Below, piece by piece: positions 39,972-48,605 of a DNA stretch of 58,097 nt (positions are counted from its first letter, which is position 1; each line of letters begins with the position of its first letter). The DNA is taken from the IMG/VR virus record IMGVR_UViG_3300030508_000030, positions 1 to 58,097 of that record; one strand, written 5' to 3'. Made by a program: the position numbers and the translations under genes. Under the pieces are notes generated by a model, which was not told where the DNA came from, searched no databases, and saw only the letters and a list, made by a program, of their open reading frames with translations. This stretch comes from a virus.

Positions 39972-41948
39972 TTATTTTTTTAAATACAAGTATCTTCCTA
40001 TAGCCGAATTTGTATTGTTCTTTTTGATATAGTTTCTAACTCTTACCAGTTGGCCTACAGAGTTAACGCCGTATATTATCCCATTGTGTTCGTAACCTAT
40101 GCTTATATCTTGGAAAGTTGCCTGATAAGGGTAGAATGATCTCGGGATACCTGAGCCGAGAAGTCTGCCATCGGAAAGTATGTAATAGCCAGATTGATTT
40201 TGGTATGACACGGTGTCAATTATTTTTCTCGTCAATAGATTCATCTTATATTCCTTAGTCGAGTTGATTCCATATAGGTTATCGCCAACGACGAATATGT
40301 TGCCATAGTCTGTAAAGCCAGGTATGTTTATGCTGTCTTCTATCGTGTTGTTTTGGGCATTATAGAAAAATATAAAAGGTTTCTCAACCGTGGTGTCGGC
40401 GGACCCTGATGTCATCAGTGTCCACTTTTTATATGAGGCGAGGCCTCCGTCATACAACAAGTTTGGCCTAATAGTATAATCTATGCCGAGAGCGAGGTTT
40501 TGATTTACGTTATAACAGCCGAGACCGATTGTGTTAGCTATCCTTATCACTTCTCCGGTGGCGACTATAATGGTGTCGCTGTAATCATAATTCAAGGTGT
40601 ACGTGTGGTGGAAACCGGCCGGCGGAGTACTCGACGTCTTGAAGTAAGTTATTAGGCTCGGGTTGCTCGATGTGGTTAACGGGACGACCTGTGCTTGAAT
40701 TAGTTTGTCCGTCGTCCATGGCTGTGTGAAATCGTAATACATGACGGCGCCAGACGGGTAGCCTCCGAGGTACACGCCTTTGTGTCCTGGTCTGTTGTCT
40801 ATTAACGCGGAGTACAAATTGGTAGGTGTGTTACCGAGAGGGTGTACAACGCCGGTGTATATATTGTAGCTGTATTCCGGGCCGTATTGTATGTTCGCTT
40901 TATAATATATGGTCGTGTCGTCAATTGTGAATATCGGGCCGCTGATGGTCAGCAGTAAACTATCTGCAGGTACAACTACACTATCTATCGTTGCCGATCC
41001 GGTGCCGAAACCGTGGGTCATAAAGACATAGTTCGTTATAGGGTCATATATTGATGTGTTATAATAATATCCGGCGACCGGTGTGTTGTATATTTCATAA
41101 TAGTTTATTTGATCGCCTGCGGTTGGATCCCCTACCGTCCATGGTGGTTGCGTTGTGTGCATTGCGCCTCCATACAAATAGTAAAAACCGGCTGGAAGTC
41201 CACCGCCGGCATAGTCTTGTTGTACCATACAATACCCCTTTTCTGTCGTTAGGTTGTAACGAGTTGATACAGGATTACTTGACAGCTCGAAATGCACGCC
41301 ATCAGATTTCCTTGTCGCATATAGAAAAATGCTATCGGTCTGTCCGACTTGAGAATAAACCCAATCGGTATCTCCTGTTACCGATAGGATGTAGTTTTCG
41401 AGATAGTTTATTGTCGAATAAGTTGTAAATGTTTTTGTAACCGGATCGTAAAAGCCAGGCTTGCTATCTCCTTCCTCGCCCATATATATTTTGCCATCCC
41501 TGCCTAATGCCATTGAGTATACAGTAGTGCCTGAAAATGGTGCGCCAAGGTCATGAAGGCCTATGGTATCTGGGTCCTTCAAGTCAAGTCTGTAAACGTG
41601 TCCAGCGCCTGGCCCGTAAATTGCCGATATATAGACGGTGCCAGTTGAATCGTAAGTAGAGGCCCAAAGCTGTCCAGCGTAATACTGTGAGCTGTCTATC
41701 CTCTTGGTTACGACTTGTTGTGTTAGAATATCTATCCTTACTACCTCAATCGGCTTTGAAGGTTCTGGATAATTGACATTAAAACCAACAACGTACGGGT
41801 CCCCATTGGTCATCACACCTTGTATGTTAGAAGATATTGTGAACTGTTTAGTTGAGCCTACTGCGGCCGGAAATGTGTCTATTATTGCTTGGCTGTTAGC
41901 TTTAAAAAACACCATAGCTATGACTAAAAATGAAATTATTTTTTTCAT
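39972..41948 (-). CDS. Exported beta-propeller-like protein (658 aa)
   Basis: Signal peptide KKIISFLVIAMVFFKANS, then Gln. The rest contains propeller-like blades with short Gly/Asp turns (VYRLDLKDPDTIGLHDLG, YSMALGRDGKIYMGEEGD, YILSVTGDTDWVYSQVGQ, LIDNRPGHKGVYLGGYPSG, GNIFVVGDNLYGINSTKEY). No enzyme motif is seen. Proteins of this layout are common as host surface proteins in Bacteroidota. It lies between two exported fibre genes on the same strand, five and ten bases from its neighbours. It may be a receptor-binding subunit or a secreted accessory factor. Confidence 0.72.
   Translation of the reverse strand: MKKIISFLVIAMVFFKANSQAIIDTFPAAVGSTKQFTISSNIQGVMTNGDPYVVGFNVNYPEPSKPIEVVRIDILTQQVVTKRIDSSQYYAGQLWASTYDSTGTVYISAIYGPGAGHVYRLDLKDPDTIGLHDLGAPFSGTTVYSMALGRDGKIYMGEEGDSKPGFYDPVTKTFTTYSTINYLENYILSVTGDTDWVYSQVGQTDSIFLYATRKSDGVHFELSSNPVSTRYNLTTEKGYCMVQQDYAGGGLPAGFYYLYGGAMHTTQPPWTVGDPTAGDQINYYEIYNTPVAGYYYNTSIYDPITNYVFMTHGFGTGSATIDSVVVPADSLLLTISGPIFTIDDTTIYYKANIQYGPEYSYNIYTGVVHPLGNTPTNLYSALIDNRPGHKGVYLGGYPSGAVMYYDFTQPWTTDKLIQAQVVPLTTSSNPSLITYFKTSSTPPAGFHHTYTLNYDYSDTIIVATGEVIRIANTIGLGCYNVNQNLALGIDYTIRPNLLYDGGLASYKKWTLMTSGSADTTVEKPFIFFYNAQNNTIEDSINIPGFTDYGNIFVVGDNLYGINSTKEYKMNLLTRKIIDTVSYQNQSGYYILSDGRLLGSGIPRSFYPYQATFQDISIGYEHNGIIYGVNSVGQLVRVRNYIKKNNTNSAIGRYLYLKK
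39979..39986 (-). promoter_or_regulatory. TATTTAAA box
   Basis: Minus-strand GTATTTAAAAAAATAAATT, 11 nt before the 39967 start. The box overlaps the end of the 39972 gene, so transcription may restart inside the cluster. Confidence 0.45.
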
Positions 41949-41958
41949 AAATTAATTA

Positions 41959-44325
41959 TTAATAGTAAGAAGATGTACCCGCATCCCAGGTAAGCGTTAT
42001 TTCTTGTCCTTGCGAAGCGGTTGTTAGGGCGCCTTTAACGGTTGCGCCAGAAAAGCTCAAGCTTGCTATGCTTTGTGTAAACTTGAATTTAACTTCGTCA
42101 CCATCCAATGGTGACAGTGGAAGGTTTATGGTTAAGGTGGCGAGCGCTCCTGTAGGGCTTATTAAGTTAAGATACCTGTTTAAAGCCGTTATGGTACTGC
42201 CTGTTGTTGGAGTGAATATTGTTTTGTTTATTATGCCACCCATGATAGTCTGGCTGCTATCATCGATCCAATGAGCATATACAATAGCGGCCGCGGCCGT
42301 GTCATTGGTGGTTACTTCCAACATTATCTCCCTGCCTGGTGCAACGGCCGTAGGTTTACGCCCGTCCCATCTCCATGTGGTAGGAAAATTAACTTGGGTG
42401 GCGGTCGGAACGCTTGCCGGAGCATAAGTATTAGTTAATACAAATTTTATTTTATTCCCCTGTAATAAAGTTGTGTTTCCACCTCTGTTAAAATAAATAT
42501 AAGTCGTTGCTTGAGATAGATTTCCATAGAATGTGCTACCCTCGAGCGGAGATATTGTAAGCGTATCAGAAATATTTATATTGTCTACAGAACTGGTCAT
42601 TACGCTTCCTACCTGGTTGTAGCTCTCAATTGAATATCTCGCAAAAATATTCCTTAAATCGTATAAGCCGTTTAGACGGCTATATGCGTATTGTAACAAG
42701 TACATCCTTCTTGATGAAGCGCTGTCAACATAATCTACCGTATTAAACCATGTGCCATATCCGCCAGCACCAAATCCGGCTGTTGCATGACCAGAAGTAG
42801 TAAGGAAAAGATCTCCCAAATTGGTTTGAGCGGTTTGGCCTAATTGCGGGAAGGACACGCCTTTAGTTTTCGATAGAAACGAACCCATATAAGCAGTCGT
42901 TGAGCTTGGCACGAATGCGAAACCAAAATCACCAGAAGTGAATGCGAAACCTGATTGATTAATCAAATCATTTTTATTCCCAGCCGACCCAGGAGTGTTA
43001 AATAATATAGTTCCGTTGGCTTGTAGATTTACACTTGGTGTTGATGCACCTTCTGACCATGAAAATATTTGAGTTCCATAGTGGTTAGTAAAATTCTCTT
43101 GACTTGAAGAGATACCAAGTCCATTATTGCCATTTTGAAAATAAGTTGTTCCATTTGGGAAAATACTAAACCCACTATTATTAAATGATATATAAGGTGT
43201 ACTGCCACCGTGTGTTTTAAAGAGTTCTACACCTGTAGAACTATAGTTACCCATTTCTACAGTACCGTTAGCAGCATCATCGCCAATAAAAAAACTGCTT
43301 TGATTTATCAAACTCGTCACATTGAGGACGTTTTTTATTGCGGTGCCTGGAACTACCGCGTTAATGAACGAGGTGCCGCTAATGAATGAGGTTTGAGCAT
43401 CGAAGTATAAATCGTTCTTTAAATGTGTATCGCCGTAAACGTCTGTTTCTGTACTGTCCCTAACATACACACCGTGGAAAACACCTGAATAATCAAGCCA
43501 TCCAAGTCTTGATTTTATTTGACCGAAGTAGTCAGCTGTTTGTCCCTTGCCAAGGATATAGTTTCCGCCGAGCGTAAAAACGCTATCTCCAGCATTAAGC
43601 GTAGCTATGTGTGTAGCCCCAAGTGCGGCTATAGAGTTTGCGGAAATGTTTACTGTGTCATCATTGAAGACGACGAAATTGTAGTTTAAACCATTTGATA
43701 AGCCGTTGTGGACGAATCCACCAATGTTTGCAAAACCATTTGCCACGAGCGAATCGCCAGGCGTCACCAACGAAACTATATTACCGCTCTTAGTGAAGTA
43801 GTTTGTTCCACCCCCGCCACCAGAGATTGTCCAACTCCTGTTTGTACTTAAGTCATAGGTGATTCCGTTTATTGTTATCGTCGTTGTAGTAGGCACATAA
43901 GAAGACAACGCGGATGAAGTTATATATCCAGAAGGGTTTGTAGCATTATATGGCGTAAATCCCAATGCGGTTGTTACGTTGCTGCTTGTTATTGAAGTAA
44001 GGAAATTAGATGGGTTTCCGCTCAACGGGTAAGCATCAGTGATTCCGTAGCCAACTATATTGTTAGGCTTGCCAGTTATAGAACTCCAATCCACACTACC
44101 GCCACCAGACATGTGGTTATGTATGTAATTATAGATCGCATACGTTGTAGGCACGGTCGTATGGCTGTTACCAGCGAGTGAAGAATCGTCCAATACACCG
44201 TTCAAGCTGAAACTGTTTAAGATCAATGTCTGCTTTGCGTTCACAATATTGGCTTGCACGACGTTCTGTGCACCGACCTTTATTATAGAGAATGCAATTA
44301 ATAATGACAGTAATAATTTTTTCAT
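41959..44325 (-). CDS. Exported fibre-like protein (788 aa)
   Basis: The N-terminal 125 residues nearly repeat those of the SGNH fibre: signal peptide KKLLLSLLIAFSIIKVGA, then Gln and the same fibre linker (GYGITDAYPLSGNPSN, TALGFTPYN). After a Gly-rich hinge the middle is long and beta-rich without an obvious enzyme motif (YFTKSGNIVSLVTPGDSLV; NQSSFFIGDDAANGTVEMG). The C-terminus (NRYLNLISPTGALATLTINL; GQEITLTWDAGTSSYY) resembles C-terminal domains of fibre proteins. It probably differs from the SGNH fibre in receptor specificity (inference). Confidence 0.75.
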   Translation of the reverse strand: MKKLLLSLLIAFSIIKVGAQNVVQANIVNAKQTLILNSFSLNGVLDDSSLAGNSHTTVPTTYAIYNYIHNHMSGGGSVDWSSITGKPNNIVGYGITDAYPLSGNPSNFLTSITSSNVTTALGFTPYNATNPSGYITSSALSSYVPTTTTITINGITYDLSTNRSWTISGGGGGTNYFTKSGNIVSLVTPGDSLVANGFANIGGFVHNGLSNGLNYNFVVFNDDTVNISANSIAALGATHIATLNAGDSVFTLGGNYILGKGQTADYFGQIKSRLGWLDYSGVFHGVYVRDSTETDVYGDTHLKNDLYFDAQTSFISGTSFINAVVPGTAIKNVLNVTSLINQSSFFIGDDAANGTVEMGNYSSTGVELFKTHGGSTPYISFNNSGFSIFPNGTTYFQNGNNGLGISSSQENFTNHYGTQIFSWSEGASTPSVNLQANGTILFNTPGSAGNKNDLINQSGFAFTSGDFGFAFVPSSTTAYMGSFLSKTKGVSFPQLGQTAQTNLGDLFLTTSGHATAGFGAGGYGTWFNTVDYVDSASSRRMYLLQYAYSRLNGLYDLRNIFARYSIESYNQVGSVMTSSVDNINISDTLTISPLEGSTFYGNLSQATTYIYFNRGGNTTLLQGNKIKFVLTNTYAPASVPTATQVNFPTTWRWDGRKPTAVAPGREIMLEVTTNDTAAAAIVYAHWIDDSSQTIMGGIINKTIFTPTTGSTITALNRYLNLISPTGALATLTINLPLSPLDGDEVKFKFTQSIASLSFSGATVKGALTTASQGQEITLTWDAGTSSYY
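44110..44325 (-). repeat. 216-bp duplicated 5' gene segment, copy 2
   Basis: Second copy of the segment at 39752-39967, spanning the signal peptide and first linker of the 41959-44325 gene. Confidence 0.8.
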
Positions 44326-44328
44326 AAT

Positions 44329-45546
44329 TTATCTTTTAAATATTTTAACGAGACTTGTATTTGGGGTTACACCATTTATATATATGGTGGCGCTGTTAGC
44401 AAAGTATACATCACCAGCGAGTATTAACTGGCCTCCAGTCATTTGGACAGGGTCGTAAATGTCCGAGCCGCCATTGGTGGTGCCTACGCTTACAATTGGA
44501 TTATTGGAGTCTACTACCAATACTTTTTCAAGCATCTCCCCGTCGTCTATGGTCTGTGTACTTACGTTAAAAGGCAAAGTTACATCCCTATCTGCTATAC
44601 CCAATGAGTCCCCATCGAAGTTGGTTGGGTTGGCCGAGCCGGTGCTATCAAAGCCCTGGAATGTGCCGATTTGTACTAATATTTCTTTTACGTTGTATGG
44701 GAGGTTTGTATAATTTGTTATGTATGGCAGTGGCTGTGATCCACCGATCGAATATATGGCGGGGTATAAACCGTCGTTATTCCAGGTGCCGCTGTGGTAG
44801 TAAAAATAGCCGCCGTATATCGTAATACTATCGCTGTTTGGGGAACCATCAAGTCCGTTTATCTGGCCGTAGGCTATTTGGCCTTCAGTGCCGGTGGAGT
44901 TGGTGGAAGGGTCGAGTGTTACTATGTCGCCCACTAATGTGGCCTCGAATACGTAGTTAGGCATAGATGTGTTTGTTATGCCTGCTGCTTCACCTATTTT
45001 TGCGGACGTCCAGCTAACCGGCACTGGAATTTGTGTCGTCTGCGTAAGCGAGATGAGAGCATTCGTGTTTGGATCTTTGTAACACAGAACGTCGCCTAAT
45101 TTTATAGGTACATTGTTAGGTGTTATGGTTATGTCGGTATCCGTTACGCTAAAGTCATATCCTAAACATATATCGCCGAAAGGGTCATTGTTTATAATTA
45201 TAAAGCTTGGAATGCTGTTGTCTACATAACTCTTCGTACCGCCAGACGTAACCGCATTTGTACTGTCCGCAGTTGGAGTACTGTCGAATATTACTCCGCC
45301 GCCGCCAGTTTCTTTAAGTACGAGATCCTCATCAGCCGTACCTGTCGAATACCAATATTCACCGAGTACATCATCGACCGTTATCAATACAGTTAAACCT
45401 AAATATCTATCGTTTATATTTACGGCTGCGTTAGCCTCCGTTGTGGAAGCGTAGGCTGTGGTGGCACCTTCTGATATTTTTCCATACCTGCTGTCTATAG
45501 ATTTCGGTGCGTTTAATAAAAAATTATCGTTTATATTTTGCGACAT
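44329..45546 (-). CDS. Tail fibre with shared adaptor (405 aa)
   Basis: Residues 1-75 are the shared adaptor (NDNFLLNAPKSIDSRYGKI, YASTTEANAAVNINDRYLG, GEYWYSTGTADED). The rest is a beta-rich fibre with no enzyme motif; the end (QLILAGDVYFANSATIYING) could be a knob. There is no signal peptide, unlike its downstream neighbour. A terminator lies upstream of its start, so it has its own promoter. It starts three bases before the 41959 gene in the read direction. Confidence 0.78.
   Translation of the reverse strand: MSQNINDNFLLNAPKSIDSRYGKISEGATTAYASTTEANAAVNINDRYLGLTVLITVDDVLGEYWYSTGTADEDLVLKETGGGGVIFDSTPTADSTNAVTSGGTKSYVDNSIPSFIIINNDPFGDICLGYDFSVTDTDITITPNNVPIKLGDVLCYKDPNTNALISLTQTTQIPVPVSWTSAKIGEAAGITNTSMPNYVFEATLVGDIVTLDPSTNSTGTEGQIAYGQINGLDGSPNSDSITIYGGYFYYHSGTWNNDGLYPAIYSIGGSQPLPYITNYTNLPYNVKEILVQIGTFQGFDSTGSANPTNFDGDSLGIADRDVTLPFNVSTQTIDDGEMLEKVLVVDSNNPIVSVGTTNGGSDIYDPVQMTGGQLILAGDVYFANSATIYINGVTPNTSLVKIFKR
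44335..44342 (-). promoter_or_regulatory. TATTTAAA box
   Basis: Minus-strand ATATTTAAAAGATAAA, 9 nt before the 44325 start and overlapping the end of the 44329 gene. Confidence 0.42.
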
Positions 45547-45565
45547 TTATTTTGTTTAACTTATT

Positions 45566-45617
45566 AAAAAAATTGCTCTTGTGCTGATGTATCTACATGA
45601 CAAGCACAAGAGCAATT
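45566..45617 (-). terminator. Intrinsic terminator hairpin
   Basis: A 15-bp perfect stem AATTGCTCTTGTGCT / AGCACAAGAGCAATT with a 17-nt loop, followed on the minus strand by TTTTT, after the 45635 stop. Confidence 0.85.
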
Positions 45618-45634
45618 AAATTAAGAACTCTTGA

Positions 45635-45874
45635 TTAATTTGTTGGGCCGTTCTTGCTGTCGGTTGTGGTATCAGGCGTGCTTAAACTTGTACTTATCTT
45701 TTTCAAAATATCAGTAAAAGCCAATATAGCGGCTCCTGCAAACGACATCTTAACAGCTGTCCAATTTATTTGTCCTGCGGTTATAGTGGTTATTAATCCG
45801 GTCAATACAGGTACGAAGGCACCTATTATAGTGGATACCCAGTCCTTCCATACGTTAGATAATTTAAAGCTCAT
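45635..45874 (-). CDS. Holin-like protein (79 aa)
   Basis: Two hydrophobic segments (WVSTIIGAFVPVLTGLITTI, about 12-33, and VKMSFAGAAILAFTDILKKI, about 41-60) with a short turn, a basic N-terminus and a charged, Ser/Thr-rich C-terminus. The layout is like small phage holins that open the membrane for lysis. It lies in the fibre block among two other small membrane proteins; the putative endolysin at 22792-23529 is not adjacent. Independent evidence is lacking, so holin is a working name. Confidence 0.6.
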   Translation of the reverse strand: MSFKLSNVWKDWVSTIIGAFVPVLTGLITTITAGQINWTAVKMSFAGAAILAFTDILKKISTSLSTPDTTTDSKNGPTN

Positions 45875-45891
45875 TGTTGTTTGATTTTTAT

Positions 45892-45899
45892 TTTAAATA
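45892..45899 (-). promoter_or_regulatory. TATTTAAA box
   Basis: Minus-strand ATATTTAAAATAAAAATC, 17 nt before the 45874 start. Confidence 0.48.
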
Positions 45900-45934
45900 T
45901 TATAAAACTACAATAATTGAACTATAAATTATAG

Positions 45935-46105
45935 CTATGATATGAATCTATATATCAGCCCGGCGGCCAGCAAGACAACACATATTCCTATCCACACATA
46001 GTCTATTAACGTAAGCTTTAAGTTTTCGTTCCATTTTTGAAACGTTATGAAACCGGTGTATCCGGCCGCGATCCAGAATAGCCATCCTATTATTTCCCCT
46101 AACAT
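45935..46105 (-). CDS. Small membrane protein (56 aa)
   Basis: A short gene, starting MLGEIIGWLFWIAAGYTGF and ending AAGLIYRFIS. Two transmembrane helices (4-20 and about 36-53) flank a basic loop (QKWNENLK). Its start overlaps the stop of the 46105-46449 gene in a TAATG junction, the same type of overlap seen elsewhere. It is followed by the holin-like gene, so it may be part of a lysis set. Confidence 0.62.
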   Translation of the reverse strand: MLGEIIGWLFWIAAGYTGFITFQKWNENLKLTLIDYVWIGICVVLLAAGLIYRFIS

Positions 46106-46449
46106 TAAACCAATATTTTAGAGTAGAACAGATTAAACGCCAATGACCAAGAGCAGAACAATGCTGAAAAGCTTACCAGGTAGTTGGCGGCAGCGGACGC
46201 AAAAAAAATTATTGGGCTGAAACAAACTGTTGATAAAACAAAGAACAATACCATAATCAATTTCGCGAAATGCCATGCGTCATTCCTGAACCCAATAAAA
46301 TTGTTCTGGTTATTTTCCGCCGAGACGGTTTCACTCCAAAACAACGGGTTCAAGTTTTTAAAAACGGATGTGCTGTAGTGAAAAGCGGAAACGTCCATTA
46401 CCGCGTTCATGAAGCCAGCTAAAAATGTAAAAGTTAATGATAGTATCAT
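46105..46449 (-). CDS. Small membrane protein (114 aa)
   Basis: Three to four hydrophobic segments: MILSLTFTFLAGFMNAVMDV, LIMVLFFVLSTVCFSPIIFF and ANYLVSFSALFCSWSLAFNL. A polar stretch between the first two reads SVFKNLNPLFWSETVSAENN, with NDAWHFAK just before the second. I do not recognise a family with certainty. It is coupled (TAATG) to the 56-residue membrane gene. Possible roles are antiholin, superinfection exclusion or envelope modification; the sequence does not decide. Confidence 0.6.
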   Translation of the reverse strand: MILSLTFTFLAGFMNAVMDVSAFHYSTSVFKNLNPLFWSETVSAENNQNNFIGFRNDAWHFAKLIMVLFFVLSTVCFSPIIFFASAAANYLVSFSALFCSWSLAFNLFYSKILV

Positions 46450-46468
46450 TTAAAGTATTAAATCGTTA

Positions 46469-47545
46469 TTAGTTTAACAACATGGTTCCAGAAACAGTAG
46501 TGACGTAGTTACTTACGTAAATGTCATACGACTGAGTCCACCCAAGCGTGGATGTGATGGACAACGAGACAGGGGACGCGAACAGGTTGCTGCCGCCGCC
46601 TATTGCACCTTGGTTGATTGACGTAACATACCATGTCGTGAACGTCTTAGATCCAGTAGGGACCGCAAACCATATAAAATTGTTAGGCTCGCCAAAGCTC
46701 GATATTGATATTGAACTTGGGACAGCGGCTACAACTTTGTTAGTAGCAACGCCAATGCTTCCAGAATACATGTTCGCCTGTACATCCGAGCTCGATCCGG
46801 TAGCGGACGTACCGTAGAAGTAAGGGTAAACCGGCGTTATCGTAATTATGTTAGACAGTATGTTGCCGGCCTGTATCTGACCGCCTGGCGAAGGGTTGCC
46901 GAGGTTTGTATTTTTTATAGGCCCAGCTCCGTAAAAAGCGTTAGACTGGTAGCTTACAGCAGCGGAGATGGCATAAGACGGATCTGTATAAACGAACGGC
47001 GCCTGGGTAATGTTCTGTATCATGGAGCCGTTCTTGTTGAATTTTATATTAACCAACGAGCCAGCGTCGTTCTGCGTGAATGCAGAAGTAAGGAGTGGAC
47101 TGATGGAGGAAAGCTTTTCAACCACCGCGCCAACGCTCGACGTAAGAGACACCGTAGGTGGCGTGTAAGTAGGAGCTATTTCGTTTATAAGCAAGTTCCT
47201 TATTATGGCTTCGATCGAGGTGCCCACGTTGAATACAGTTCCGGACGGAATGCCTCCGAGATTTCCAACGCCTTGTGATTGCAGACTTTGTGATATTACC
47301 GCACCAACAGTCTTAATTATCAAATTAATGTTAGCCGTACCGTCCCTATACCAGTATTCCGTAAGGCCGCCACCATTATCTACCAATATGGTAAGACCTC
47401 TGTATCTATATGCAATTGATAACAAACCGTTGGCTTCGTCAACAGATGCATAAGGTATAGAAACACCACCAACTGTTTTGCAATATTTGTCATCTACTGC
47501 TTTAGGGGCGGTTATAATAAAGTTATCATTCGTCTGTTGTCCCAT
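46469..47545 (-). CDS. Tail fibre with shared adaptor (358 aa)
   Basis: The N-terminal 75 residues are the adaptor (NDNFIITAPKAVDDKYCKTV, YASVDEANGLLSIAYRYRG, TEYWYRDGTANIN). A domain of about 280 residues follows, with Gly/Ser-rich strands (PPTVSLTSSVGAVVEKLSS; TFTTWYVTSINQGAIGGGSN). No enzyme motif is visible. It has its own TATTTAAA box. It is the fibre gene closest to the plus-strand exported gene pair. Confidence 0.78.
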   Translation of the reverse strand: MGQQTNDNFIITAPKAVDDKYCKTVGGVSIPYASVDEANGLLSIAYRYRGLTILVDNGGGLTEYWYRDGTANINLIIKTVGAVISQSLQSQGVGNLGGIPSGTVFNVGTSIEAIIRNLLINEIAPTYTPPTVSLTSSVGAVVEKLSSISPLLTSAFTQNDAGSLVNIKFNKNGSMIQNITQAPFVYTDPSYAISAAVSYQSNAFYGAGPIKNTNLGNPSPGGQIQAGNILSNIITITPVYPYFYGTSATGSSSDVQANMYSGSIGVATNKVVAAVPSSISISSFGEPNNFIWFAVPTGSKTFTTWYVTSINQGAIGGGSNLFASPVSLSITSTLGWTQSYDIYVSNYVTTVSGTMLLN

Positions 47546-47563
47546 TAACTAATTTGTTTATTC

Positions 47564-47571
47564 TTTAAATA
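47564..47571 (-). promoter_or_regulatory. TATTTAAA box
   Basis: Minus-strand GCTATTTAAAGAATAAAC, 18 nt before the 47545 start. Confidence 0.45.
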
Positions 47572-47651
47572 GCCCTTTTTTAACTCCACATGTCCTATTA
47601 TATAATTATTCCGGATACCCTATTTCGGCGCTTGCGGCGCAAAAAAATTCT

Positions 47652-47674
47652 CCAGGGATTTCGGTTTACATTTG
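47652..47674 (+). promoter_or_regulatory. Promoter with Bacteroidota-type -7 box
   Basis: CCAGGGATTT, five bases (CGGTT), then TACATTTG (47667-47674). It lies 17 bases before the 47692 start and is the best match in the family. Confidence 0.72.
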
Positions 47675-47691
47675 TGTCTAAATAAATAAAC

Positions 47692-48441
47692 ATGAAAAAT
47701 TTAATTTTGTCTTTGATTTTAGCAATGCCGTTAATATCCATGTCCCAGACGACCATCAGGCAGGGTTTCGATCACAGCTCCGGCGAGTGGGTTCTTACCA
47801 ACTTTAGGATTGAGTCCCAGAACGTTATATGCGATATAAATTCGCTGCAAACAACCGGTGGGTTTAGCTCTTACAAAGTGTACAGGCTGTACTCCGACTC
47901 GTTTAAGACCACTTCGACCAGCGCAATAACGGACACCTTTGCATACGTAATATCCATTAAGGACACATCTGCCACATGGAACATTAAAGTGTATGCTCAG
48001 AACGTTAACATTTTTAGCAAGTCTTACGGCGCCAAGTTCCAGTTGGGCGAGGTGGTCGGCAAAGGCCCAGTTTCAGGCGCGAGCTGCAGCGTATCAAACT
48101 ATGCATCCTACGTAAACAACGTGCCGCCGGGAACTTATCGGATAATAACGGACGTAACCACATCTAACGTGGGCACAAATAATGACTACATGCTGATAGA
48201 TAACGAGGTTATAACGTACAACATCAACAAGACGCTCGCCATAACTTTCGGTGGAATATCCGCGGAGAAGGTCGACGAGAACACCGTCAAGGTGTCATTC
48301 AATGTCCTATCAGTGACCGGTAAAAACGTTTACAATATTCAGCTTTCGACGGACGGTAAAAACTTCAAGACCTATGCAGTCGTGTTCCCAGAAGGAACGC
48401 AGCCAAACCAGACTTACACAACAACAATAAAAATAAATTAA
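47692..48441 (+). CDS. Exported protein with C-terminal Fn3/T9SS-like domain (249 aa)
   Basis: Signal peptide MKNLILSLILAMPLISMS, then Gln. The mature part is a beta-rich domain with a Cys pair (VICDINSL; ASCSVSNY). The C-terminal 50 residues (ISAEKVDENTVKVSFNVLS, NVYNIQLSTDGKNFKTYAV) resemble the Ig-like domains that end many Bacteroidota secreted proteins. The gene faces opposite to the surrounding fibre genes and has its own early-type promoter, so it is probably an accessory gene. It may alter the host surface during infection. A structural role is less likely. Confidence 0.78.
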   Translation: MKNLILSLILAMPLISMSQTTIRQGFDHSSGEWVLTNFRIESQNVICDINSLQTTGGFSSYKVYRLYSDSFKTTSTSAITDTFAYVISIKDTSATWNIKVYAQNVNIFSKSYGAKFQLGEVVGKGPVSGASCSVSNYASYVNNVPPGTYRIITDVTTSNVGTNNDYMLIDNEVITYNINKTLAITFGGISAEKVDENTVKVSFNVLSVTGKNVYNIQLSTDGKNFKTYAVVFPEGTQPNQTYTTTIKIN

Positions 48442-48443
48442 GC

Positions 48444-48605
48444 ATGAAAAAGTTTATATTAGCCGCTTTGATATTTTCAGGTTGCGCAAAAGGCGTGGCG
48501 TTGAAGGTCACAAGCCAACCGAGCGTGATTTTCGTTAGGGTACAATCGATAGATAGCAACGCGGATTCTACGTACTCCAGCGTTGTGTCGATAAAAATGA
48601 ATTGA
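48444..48605 (+). CDS. Small lipoprotein (53 aa)
   Basis: Starts MKKFILAALIFSGCAKG with a lipobox-like FSGC (Cys14), so it should be a lipid-anchored envelope protein. The mature part has 40 residues with many Ser and Val (VTSQPSVIFVRVQSIDSN). The start lies two bases after the stop of the exported-protein gene, forming an operon; the terminator follows directly. It could be a spanin-like partner or a surface factor paired with its neighbour. The lipobox is the main evidence. Confidence 0.7.
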   Translation: MKKFILAALIFSGCAKGVALKVTSQPSVIFVRVQSIDSNADSTYSSVVSIKMN

